Positions 47,939-56,032 of a DNA stretch of 64,000 nt are shown piece after piece. The translations under genes and the position numbers were made by a program. Within the stretch, counting starts at the first letter, position 1; the number at the start of each line of letters is the position of its first letter. The notes beneath the pieces are model-generated. The model was not told the origin of the DNA and ran no database searches. It saw nothing but the letters and a program-made list of their open reading frames with translations. This DNA is from Promethearchaeati archaeon (lineage in GTDB: Archaea; Asgardarchaeota; Heimdallarchaeia; JABLTI01), in contig JABLTI010000003.1 of assembly GCA_013166835.1 (NCBI GenBank), positions 1 through 64,000 of the forward strand. The letters are read 5' to 3'.

Positions 47939-48775
47939 ATGTCATCTATTTCCAACGATTTTACAGATTATTTTGGGACTTGGGCTTTAATAGCTGGGGC
48001 TTCTGAGGGTCTTGGTGAAGCTTTTGCTCGAGAGATTGCAAAAAAGGGCATTAATATTATTCTGGTAGCAAGACGAAAAGATCTATTAGAGAAATTACGT
48101 TCTGAAATCTCTCGTGATTATCAAGTAGAAACAAAAGCAATTCAATTAGATTTAGCCTCTGCTGATATGCTAGATAGGATTAAAGCAGAGACTGAAAATC
48201 TTGAAATTGGATTAGTTGTTTACAATGCTGCTTCAAGTCCCATTGGATTATTTTTTCATTTCAATTTAGAGCAGCAATTCAAAGTCATTGACATTAATGT
48301 CAAAGGACCTATGATTTTTACCCATCACTTTGGTAAACTAATGAAAAACCGAGGTAAAGGTGGAATCATTCTTCTCTCTTCCCTTGCAGGATTACAAGGA
48401 GACCCCTATCATGCTCATTATAGTGCTACAAGAGGATATACTATGAATCTCGCTGAAGCACTCTGGTATGAATTGAAAAAATACGGAGTTCATGTTATGA
48501 CCTGTGCTGCAGGTGCAACCAAAACCCCGAATTATGTTTCTTCCAAACCAAAAAGATCGGGTCTCATAAATCCAAGACCAATGGACCCAAATAAAGTGGC
48601 TAAAGGATCACTAAAAAGCTTAAGAAGAAACAAACCATATCATTATCCGGGATTTAGTAATAAATTCAATGCTTTTATACTTAGACATTTGTTAAGCCGA
48701 AAAGCTGCTATCAAATTCTTGGGAAATATCGCTAGTAAAATGTATGGTGAAGATAAGAATCATGTGAATAAGTAG
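47939..48775 (+). CDS. short-chain dehydrogenase/reductase
   Basis: LIAGASEGLGEAFAREIAKKG, VYNAASS, SSLAGLQGDPYHAHYSATRGY (YxxxR in place of YxxxK). Confidence 0.9.
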   Translation: MSSISNDFTDYFGTWALIAGASEGLGEAFAREIAKKGINIILVARRKDLLEKLRSEISRDYQVETKAIQLDLASADMLDRIKAETENLEIGLVVYNAASSPIGLFFHFNLEQQFKVIDINVKGPMIFTHHFGKLMKNRGKGGIILLSSLAGLQGDPYHAHYSATRGYTMNLAEALWYELKKYGVHVMTCAAGATKTPNYVSSKPKRSGLINPRPMDPNKVAKGSLKSLRRNKPYHYPGFSNKFNAFILRHLLSRKAAIKFLGNIASKMYGEDKNHVNK

Positions 48776-48834
48776 TAGCAAAATACTACTTTACTAATGT
48801 AAAAACTCATAAAAGTACAAACAATAGATATTGC

Positions 48835-50076
48835 ATGATCGAGATATCTAAAGAACAAGCTCAACAATTCATTCTCCACAAACAAGGGTTAACAACTGAT
48901 TTTTCATCTTTGTCTCTTTTAGACATTATTAAAAAAATACACAATTTACAAATTGATACCAATTCTGTTGTAGCTCGTGCTCAAGATTTAACTTTATTCA
49001 ATAGAAAATCTGATTATCAAGAAGGAAAAGTTTGGAAGTTACTTGAAGAGAAAATACTCTTTGAGTTTTGGTCTCATGGTATTTGTTTAATGCCATTTGA
49101 AGAATATCCATTTTATGCCTGGAAAATGGAATATAAAAAAGAAAATCCAGCCAATTGGTGGAGAAAATGGGCGCCAGAAAATAAGGAAGTAATAAAAGAA
49201 GTATACAATTACGTAAAAAAGAATGGTCCAACGCGTAGTGCTGATTTCAAGAGACATGAAACTAAGAAAAGTGAAGGATGGTGGGATTGGAAAAAAGAGA
49301 AATTAGCTTTAGAATTATTATATGATCAAGGAAAACTGCTGATTACATATAGAAAGAACTTCCAGAAATATTATGATCTTAGTGAAAGAGTACTACCTTC
49401 AGGTATAAACACAGATCCTCTAGCAAAAGAAGAATTAGCTGATTATTTAATACAAACAATTTTTTCTTCTCTCGGATTAGCTAGTATAGAAGAATTACGT
49501 CATTACATTGGAATGGCTGTCTTTAGACATTTATGGAAAAACAATAGGAAATCTGTAATGAATTTTCTTCAAAATGAGGTAGAAGAAGACAAACTTGTTG
49601 AAATTAAAATTGATAACCTAGAAACAAAACATTTCATCTTGAAAGAAAATGAAAATGAATTAAGTAAGTTAAATTACAATTTTAATCAAAACACCCCTAT
49701 GAAGTTTCTTACACCTTTTGATAATGCAATACGAGATAGGGATTTACCTTTACGTTTATGGGATTTCGATTATAAAATAGAATGTTACACACCTACTCCT
49801 CAAAGAGTATATGGTTACTTTACACTGCCAATACTTGATAGTCATTCATTTATAGGAAGAACAGATTTGAAAGCACATCGAAAAGAAGGCATTCTAGAAA
49901 TAAAATCCTTGCATTTTGAGAAATGGTATAAACCTACAGAAAAATCATACGAACGATTAACATCTGGTTTGAATAAATTCGCTGACTTTCATAATTGCAA
50001 TGAAATCCGTATAAATGAAACCATTCCCACAAAAATACAAAAGTCAATCTCAACTTTGTTGAATTCTATGTCCTAA
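48835..50076 (+). CDS. winged-helix DNA glycosylase, AlkZ/YcaQ-like (DUF1006)
   Basis: ISKEQAQQFILHKQGL, IIKKIHNLQIDTNSVVARAQDLTLFNR (QxD motif), FEFWSHGICLMPFEEYPFYAWKM. Confidence 0.82.
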   Translation: MIEISKEQAQQFILHKQGLTTDFSSLSLLDIIKKIHNLQIDTNSVVARAQDLTLFNRKSDYQEGKVWKLLEEKILFEFWSHGICLMPFEEYPFYAWKMEYKKENPANWWRKWAPENKEVIKEVYNYVKKNGPTRSADFKRHETKKSEGWWDWKKEKLALELLYDQGKLLITYRKNFQKYYDLSERVLPSGINTDPLAKEELADYLIQTIFSSLGLASIEELRHYIGMAVFRHLWKNNRKSVMNFLQNEVEEDKLVEIKIDNLETKHFILKENENELSKLNYNFNQNTPMKFLTPFDNAIRDRDLPLRLWDFDYKIECYTPTPQRVYGYFTLPILDSHSFIGRTDLKAHRKEGILEIKSLHFEKWYKPTEKSYERLTSGLNKFADFHNCNEIRINETIPTKIQKSISTLLNSMS

Positions 50077-50107
50077 TTACTCCTTTTTGTTTCTTCGAAA
50101 AAACCTT

Positions 50108-50137
50108 AAATAGTCTTATATGGGACTATTTTATATA
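50108..50137 (+). promoter_or_regulatory. palindrome AAATAGTC-N8-GACTATTT abutting a TATA-like TTTATATA box
   Basis: 8-bp exact arms 50108-50131; TATA-like sequence 50130-50137; precedes the FMN-binding protein/MarR gene pair. Confidence 0.55.
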
Positions 50138-50162
50138 GGACTAATACATGAGGAATTGAAAA

Positions 50163-50627
50163 ATGAATGAAGAAGAGATAAAGAAATTTGCAAAAGAACT
50201 GATGCTTAAAGCGCAACCAGCATATTTAGCAACAATAGATGGAAATGGAGAACCTCAAATACGAGCAGTAGAAAATATTCGTAATCCAGAGAAATTTCCA
50301 CATGATGCAAAAATATTGCAAGAATATGATAACAGTTTAACACCCTATATTTCAACAAATACTTCATCAGATAAAATCAAACAAATACTTGAAAATAATT
50401 CAGCAGCAATGCATTTCTGTTCACCAGATGAATACAAAGGAATAATGATGCAAGGAATAATTGAAATTGTAAATGATCCTGAATTAAAGAAACGTATTTG
50501 GCATGAAGGAATGCGCCAATATTATCCTAAAGGTCATACTGATCCGGATTTTACTATGCTTCGAATGAGACCAAAATTTATGAAAGCATGGTATAAAGGT
50601 AAACATGAACTAACTTTAAGTGATTGA
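50163..50627 (+). CDS. pyridoxamine 5'-phosphate oxidase-like FMN-binding split-barrel protein
   Basis: PAYLATIDGNGEPQIRAVENI..., LENNSAAMHFCSPDEYKGIMMQGIIEIV. Confidence 0.85.
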   Translation: MNEEEIKKFAKELMLKAQPAYLATIDGNGEPQIRAVENIRNPEKFPHDAKILQEYDNSLTPYISTNTSSDKIKQILENNSAAMHFCSPDEYKGIMMQGIIEIVNDPELKKRIWHEGMRQYYPKGHTDPDFTMLRMRPKFMKAWYKGKHELTLSD

Positions 50628-51075
50628 AATGAAGCTTCAAAGTCAAGGGGGTTTTCTCATTGCAAAAATCCATCAATTGTCAGGTCGTATATTTACAAGA
50701 TTACTGAAAAAACACCAAATCGAAATTAATCCTGCACAAGGACGAATTATGTTTGTTCTTTGGAGAGATGACAATATTCCAATTCAAGAGCTAGCCAAAA
50801 AAACATCCCTTAGTAAGACTACCTTGACTTCAATGCTTGATAGACTTGAAATTATGGGTTATATTGCACGAGTACCTTCAAATGAAGATAGAAGAAAAAT
50901 CTGTATCAAATTAACTGAAAAAGATAAGAGTTTACATGAGAAATACCGACAAGTTTCATTGGAAATGACTGAATTATTCTATCAAGGATTATCAAATGAT
51001 GAAATCGATCTTTTTGAAAAACAACTTGAAAAAACCTACAAGAATCTAATTGTAGCTGAAAAAAATCTAATGTAA
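50620..51075 (+). CDS. MarR-family transcriptional regulator
   Basis: QGRIMFVLWRDDNIPIQELAKKTSLSKTTLTSMLDRLEIMGYIARVPSNEDRRKICIKLTEK. Confidence 0.93.
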   Translation: MIEMKLQSQGGFLIAKIHQLSGRIFTRLLKKHQIEINPAQGRIMFVLWRDDNIPIQELAKKTSLSKTTLTSMLDRLEIMGYIARVPSNEDRRKICIKLTEKDKSLHEKYRQVSLEMTELFYQGLSNDEIDLFEKQLEKTYKNLIVAEKNLM

Positions 51076-51663
51076 TTTCTTAACAATCTCATTTGCTAAG
51101 TCATCTTTTGATTTCATACCATCAATTACAAAATCAGCATCTTTCAAATTGGCTATGTGATCTCTTAGATAAATTTCTCTGTGTTCTTGTAAATACATCC
51201 GCAATTGCCAATGCATTATATGCATAAGTTTTGTAGGTTTTTCAGAAAATCTTGGTTCAAATTGTGGACCAATTGTTTCATAAAAAGCATTTATACCATT
51301 ATCCTCGGATTGCTCAAGACTCCGCAGAAGAACTCGCGCAAAACTAACTTCAAGTGGAATATTGATATACACTAAGAAATCAATTTTATCTTTCATACCT
51401 TTACGTTGTCGACCAGTAGGTTCTTCTATCACAATGTATTTTCTTGGTTGAATGACACGGTTCTTTTCTGGATAAGTTATTGGATTTCCTTTCTGTAATT
51501 CACCTAAATCTTCAGTCAGTTTATCATAATTAGGTTGGTAATCATCATAAAACATGGTTTCAGAATCTTCTAGTATAGCTGCTACTTTATTGACTAAAGT
51601 TGATTTACCTGATCCAGAAGGTCCAGCAATACCTAAGACAAAGACTTTGGATTTCTTTGACAC
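51067..51663 (-). CDS. uridine-kinase-like P-loop kinase
   Basis: FVLGIAGPSGSGKSTLVNKVA, FYDDYQPNYD; GTG at 51663 preceded by GGAG preferred over 51717. Confidence 0.8.
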   Translation of the reverse strand: MSKKSKVFVLGIAGPSGSGKSTLVNKVAAILEDSETMFYDDYQPNYDKLTEDLGELQKGNPITYPEKNRVIQPRKYIVIEEPTGRQRKGMKDKIDFLVYINIPLEVSFARVLLRSLEQSEDNGINAFYETIGPQFEPRFSEKPTKLMHIMHWQLRMYLQEHREIYLRDHIANLKDADFVIDGMKSKDDLANEIVKKLH

Positions 51664-51835
51664 AATTCTCCTCTCATTTCCAATCTTAAAATATACTCCT
51701 AGTAGAATTATTATCAATATTATTATGGTTCTAGATTAATACTAAAATGAGGATAAGATAATTTGAACTAGATAATATTTTTATTTCATAATACGTTCTC
51801 AGATTGAGATAATCACTATTATTCCTAACTATAAG

Positions 51836-52423
51836 TTGATTACTATGAGAACAGCTATTCCTGTTAAAGATAGAGATCTTACTAGAAAAATAATTGATAT
51901 AACATTGTTGGTTTTCTTTTTCATTAATATAATCTTCATTTGTTATATGTTTGATATTGAGCAACTAGTTGTTTCCGGTGCAGATCACACTATTAATTGG
52001 CCATTAACTCCAAGTGAGTATCCCATATGGCCACCGAAATTTATTGTTGATTTGAATCATTTTGTAGGTCAATTTGATCATGCTTTACTCCACAGAGATC
52101 CTTGGTGGCGAGCAACAATATGGATTGATGTAATACTGTTTGGTCCATTTTATATTACAGCAATTTATGCATTTATTAGAGGTAAAAATTGGATCAGAAT
52201 TCCAAGTATCATGTGGGCAACTATGATGCTAACAAATGTCACCATAATTTTCATTGTTGAATTCACTGATCCAAAATATGCAGGTGGGCAGCCACTTCCG
52301 ATTATTGCTGCGAATCTCTTATGGATATTAATGCCAATTCTCCTTATAATTCGAATGGTTTTGTATCCACAAACATTTGCAGGTCATAGACTCGGATCAA
52401 AAATGGCAAAATTAGAAGAATAG
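51836..52423 (+). CDS. EXPERA-domain (TMEM97/EBP/TM6SF-type) four-TM membrane protein
   Basis: YMFDIEQLVV..., GQFDHALLHRDPWWRATIWIDVILFGPFYITAIYAFIRGKNWIRIPSIMWATMMLTNVTIIFIVEF resembles the TMEM97 core. Confidence 0.72.
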   Translation: MITMRTAIPVKDRDLTRKIIDITLLVFFFINIIFICYMFDIEQLVVSGADHTINWPLTPSEYPIWPPKFIVDLNHFVGQFDHALLHRDPWWRATIWIDVILFGPFYITAIYAFIRGKNWIRIPSIMWATMMLTNVTIIFIVEFTDPKYAGGQPLPIIAANLLWILMPILLIIRMVLYPQTFAGHRLGSKMAKLEE

Positions 52424-52427
52424 TTAT

Positions 52428-52453
52428 GGTTTTCTGAATGAAAACCTTTTTTT
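52428..52453 (+). terminator. hairpin plus T-run after the EXPERA gene
   Basis: GGTTTTC-TGAAT-GAAAACC then TTTTTTTC. Confidence 0.65.
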
Positions 52454-52486
52454 CTTCTTTTTTCTCCTTTATTGTGTTGTGAGTAA

Positions 52487-53287
52487 ATGAAGGATTTAGA
52501 ACTTATTGCAGAAGGCAGAACTGCTCAAGTATTTGATTGGAAAGATAATAATGTACTAAAACTATTTTTCGATTGGTTTCCTGAGGAATTTATTGATCTA
52601 GAATATGATATGAATATAGCAATTCGTGATTTTCCTATTTCTGTACCAAAAGTAATTGAACGAGTTGAAATAGATGGTCGTCAAGGAATAATTTTTGAAA
52701 AACTGCTTGGAGATACATTACTTAAATCGACTAGAGAAGAACAAAATAATTTCGAAAAACACGGAAAGATAATGAGCAATTTACACTTTCAAATTCATCA
52801 AATTAAAACTTCGAAGATTATTTCTATTCAAAATTTCTTAAAACTCTTTATCGGAAATGCTAAAGAGCTTTCGTTACGACAAAAAATGCATTTATTCTCT
52901 TATATTGATACATTGGAATCGGATAACAAATTGTGTCATTATGATTTTCATCCTGATCAAATCATGCTAACAAAAAATGGGGCATATTTAATTGACTGGG
53001 TGTCTGCTGTTTCAAGTCCTCCAAGTGCAGATGTTGCTAGAACATACTTATTATTTCTTTGTTCTGTATATTCAGGTACTGATTTTGATTTTAAGGATCT
53101 CAAGAAATTCTATGTTAGTCCTTTATTTGATGCTTATTTCAAAGATTATACCAAGCTAAATCCAAAAGTCACAAAAGAAAAAGTCTATTCTTGGTTATTG
53201 CCATTAGCTGCTGGAAGAATAGGAGAAGGAATTGAAAGTCAAACACCTTTCTTACTTAAAATGGTAACCTATCTAATTGATGAATGA
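52487..53287 (+). CDS. aminoglycoside phosphotransferase-like kinase
   Basis: LCHYDFHPDQIMLTKNGAYLIDWVSAVSSPPSADVARTYLL (HxDxxxxQ ... IDW). Confidence 0.88.
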   Translation: MKDLELIAEGRTAQVFDWKDNNVLKLFFDWFPEEFIDLEYDMNIAIRDFPISVPKVIERVEIDGRQGIIFEKLLGDTLLKSTREEQNNFEKHGKIMSNLHFQIHQIKTSKIISIQNFLKLFIGNAKELSLRQKMHLFSYIDTLESDNKLCHYDFHPDQIMLTKNGAYLIDWVSAVSSPPSADVARTYLLFLCSVYSGTDFDFKDLKKFYVSPLFDAYFKDYTKLNPKVTKEKVYSWLLPLAAGRIGEGIESQTPFLLKMVTYLIDE

Positions 53288-53344
53288 AAAATTATTAAGT
53301 AGCAATGTTAAGATATTTTAGGCAATTCTAGGAGAAAGAATTTC

Positions 53345-54103
53345 TTGGCTCTTGAAGTATTGTGGTTCATACTTGCTTTATTAGGTTCATTTCTGAGCGG
53401 ATCCATTCCATATTCTGTAATAATTGGTAGATTAAGAACAGGTAAAGATTTGAGAAATTATAATATAGGAAATCCTGGTGGTTTCAATGCGGTTTTAACT
53501 TATGGAATACCAATTGGTATGATTGTTATTTTCGCAGATGTTTTGAAAGGATTGATACCAATAGCATTGATTGATTGGAGTTTTTCAAAATATATTGGTA
53601 TTGATACTATTTGGTATCAACTCGCAGTTATACTAGGACCAGCACTATGTATTCTCGGACATAATCATTCGCCGTTTCTAAATTTCAGAGGTGGACGAGG
53701 TGCAGCTGTATTTGCTGGAACCTTCTTTTGGGTAAATCCTCTCGTATTTATAATCCTATTTTTACCCTTTGCTATAATGATTGGTCTCTTCAAAGTACCT
53801 ACTAGGGTTTCTATGATTTTGGCTGCAATATTTTACCTTCCAGCAGCTTTGTTTATACCTATTGCACCTCCATATTCAATGCACATGCTTGAAACTCTTG
53901 CTTTCCCACAAGCAAATCCCTTTCTATATCTTGTACCGTTTCTATTATCTCTTGGAATGCTTTTAGCTCAATTACCTAGATTAATTCCTAGTGTAATTGC
54001 TGCTATTCGAGGAGAAGAATGGACTTATACAATTTCAGAAGGACAACAACTACCTGAGAAATTTAAAAAAGATAAAGAAACAGTAAGTAAAGAAGAAACG
54101 TAA
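53345..54103 (+). CDS. plsY: glycerol-3-phosphate acyltransferase PlsY-like (paralogue 1)
   Basis: FLSGSIPYSVIIGRLRTGKDLRNYNIGNPGGFNAV, LGHNHSPFLNFRGGRGAAVFAG; TTG start. Confidence 0.85.
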   Translation: MALEVLWFILALLGSFLSGSIPYSVIIGRLRTGKDLRNYNIGNPGGFNAVLTYGIPIGMIVIFADVLKGLIPIALIDWSFSKYIGIDTIWYQLAVILGPALCILGHNHSPFLNFRGGRGAAVFAGTFFWVNPLVFIILFLPFAIMIGLFKVPTRVSMILAAIFYLPAALFIPIAPPYSMHMLETLAFPQANPFLYLVPFLLSLGMLLAQLPRLIPSVIAAIRGEEWTYTISEGQQLPEKFKKDKETVSKEET

Positions 54104-54156
54104 GTTTCTCTTCTCTAAAATCATCTTTTATAAAGAAAAAAGAAAGAAGAATAGTG

Positions 54157-55035
54157 TTATTTTGATCTCTTTCTTAGTAAGACCATAACACTAACTGTTA
54201 GTATTGAAGCTAATCCAATTAATAGGAATGGAGCTCCGATTTTTCTTGTATATGAGCTTTCTGTAACTTGGACAGTCATAGCGAAATTGGTATTTATCCC
54301 TTGGTAATCCCCTGAGATAAGAGTAAACATATCGTATCCTAACAAGACATAATTTGTTACATTGTAATCGAATCGTAAGCTATGAATTATCCCTAAACCT
54401 GTTGATTCAGCAGCAACTTCATATCTGCCACTTACATCAATCTCAAAGGCTATTGTTGCACCGCTATCATACCAGGTTGCTGTAACATCTGTGGTGACAT
54501 TACCTTCATCGTTATCAAATCCACTAAACAATGAATCCCAGTTGGTATCATCATTAAATGAATCATAGACATCGGTCCAAACTATACTTGGTGGAGCAAC
54601 ATAGAATGCATCACCTAAACTTACACCTTTACTTACATCCAAATCTTGGACGGAAGCAGAGGATATACCAAGCATAAGGAACGGATAGACGGAATAATAA
54701 AGCAATGATAAACCAAAGAGAAGACTACTTGAACTAATATCTGCTAATAAAACTGCTGAAGCATCAAAGATAGAATAATCAACACTTGAGGTTCCTATTG
54801 CATCCACTTGAACATCTATTTTGTCTCCTTTGTCTATAGCTGTATCTCCTACTCGGAATTTATCTGTTTGTCCAGTAACTGTCACAGCACTTTCAACATA
54901 GTTAAAATTACCATATGCTTTCTTTACTTCAAACTCAAACTCATCACCAACAGTCAATGATCCTTGAACGGATAAGAATGGAACAGAAAAAGTGAGAGCT
55001 ATTAAAATAAAAGTAATAAGAGTTATCTTCTTCAC
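54157..55035 (-). CDS. secreted/membrane-anchored protein of unknown function
   Basis: Signal peptide MKKITLITFILIALTFSVPFLSVQG; C-terminal TM (PFLLIGLASILTVSVMVLL) then RKRSK. Confidence 0.7.
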   Translation of the reverse strand: MKKITLITFILIALTFSVPFLSVQGSLTVGDEFEFEVKKAYGNFNYVESAVTVTGQTDKFRVGDTAIDKGDKIDVQVDAIGTSSVDYSIFDASAVLLADISSSSLLFGLSLLYYSVYPFLMLGISSASVQDLDVSKGVSLGDAFYVAPPSIVWTDVYDSFNDDTNWDSLFSGFDNDEGNVTTDVTATWYDSGATIAFEIDVSGRYEVAAESTGLGIIHSLRFDYNVTNYVLLGYDMFTLISGDYQGINTNFAMTVQVTESSYTRKIGAPFLLIGLASILTVSVMVLLRKRSK

Positions 55036-55142
55036 AATATTTCACCATGTTTTTTCAATTATACTGAAGAAATTATATTTTAAAACTATTTAAATTAATT
55101 TTTTATGGCATAATTTTCCGAAAGAAAGTTTAAAACATTTTA

Positions 55143-56012
55143 ATGAATAGTTTCTGTATGTCAGATTTAACTAAAAAGTACAAAATAGGTTTAGAGTATT
55201 TGAGAAAAACTGGATTCGATCATATAGTTAGAGAGCTAGGAGCTTTTGGTGTGGAAGTATACAAATACAAGCCACATTCCCGTTTTGACAGCGAGAAAAA
55301 GGATTTACCAAATCCTTGTCAATTTCGAGATTTTGTTTTAACAAAAAAGCTAATGGATCATTATCAAATTAAAACTAAAGTAGATATTGCTCGCTATTTA
55401 CGGATAATTTCCATAATTCTATCAAATTTCAGTCTTCCAGATGAATATGATAATTTTGATATTCATAGAAGGGAATTAAGAAGATATTTCCATAATAACA
55501 ATTATCAAAGTATAGCAAGTAAAAAATCAGCTATTCGAGAAGCCTTAATGGCATATAATGAAGCTTTCAGTTCTCGAATTTCAATTCCCGAATCAGATTA
55601 CAATGGTTTAGCTGATGTTCTAAATCTCTTTTACAATATTTATGATACTTTACCAGATATAGAGATAAAGAAGGAAAAAACAATTACAGGTGATGAAGAT
55701 GACTTATTTGGTGATTACGACGATTTTTACGATGACTATGATTCAGAGAGTGAAGGAGAATCCTCATACGAAGAACCAGATATCATGTGGGCTTATGATG
55801 GATTGTATAAAGACTTTACAGATGAAAAATTAATTGAACGACTTAAGGATGATAGACAAAGAGGAACATTACGTGTTAGTCTTCCAACTATGGAAATTAA
55901 AGAATATTCAGACACTGTACTAAAAAAACTATTGAAAAATGAAACTGAAAGAAAGAAACTTCTTCAAAAAATACAAAATTGGCATAGTAAGACATTTCCA
56001 AAGAAAAAGTAA
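55143..56012 (+). CDS. hypothetical protein with D/E/Y-rich linker
   Basis: 289 aa; GDEDDLFGDYDDFYDDYDSESEGESSYEEP between two helical segments. Confidence 0.55.
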   Translation: MNSFCMSDLTKKYKIGLEYLRKTGFDHIVRELGAFGVEVYKYKPHSRFDSEKKDLPNPCQFRDFVLTKKLMDHYQIKTKVDIARYLRIISIILSNFSLPDEYDNFDIHRRELRRYFHNNNYQSIASKKSAIREALMAYNEAFSSRISIPESDYNGLADVLNLFYNIYDTLPDIEIKKEKTITGDEDDLFGDYDDFYDDYDSESEGESSYEEPDIMWAYDGLYKDFTDEKLIERLKDDRQRGTLRVSLPTMEIKEYSDTVLKKLLKNETERKKLLQKIQNWHSKTFPKKK

Positions 56013-56032
56013 AGAAAATTGAAATCTAAATA

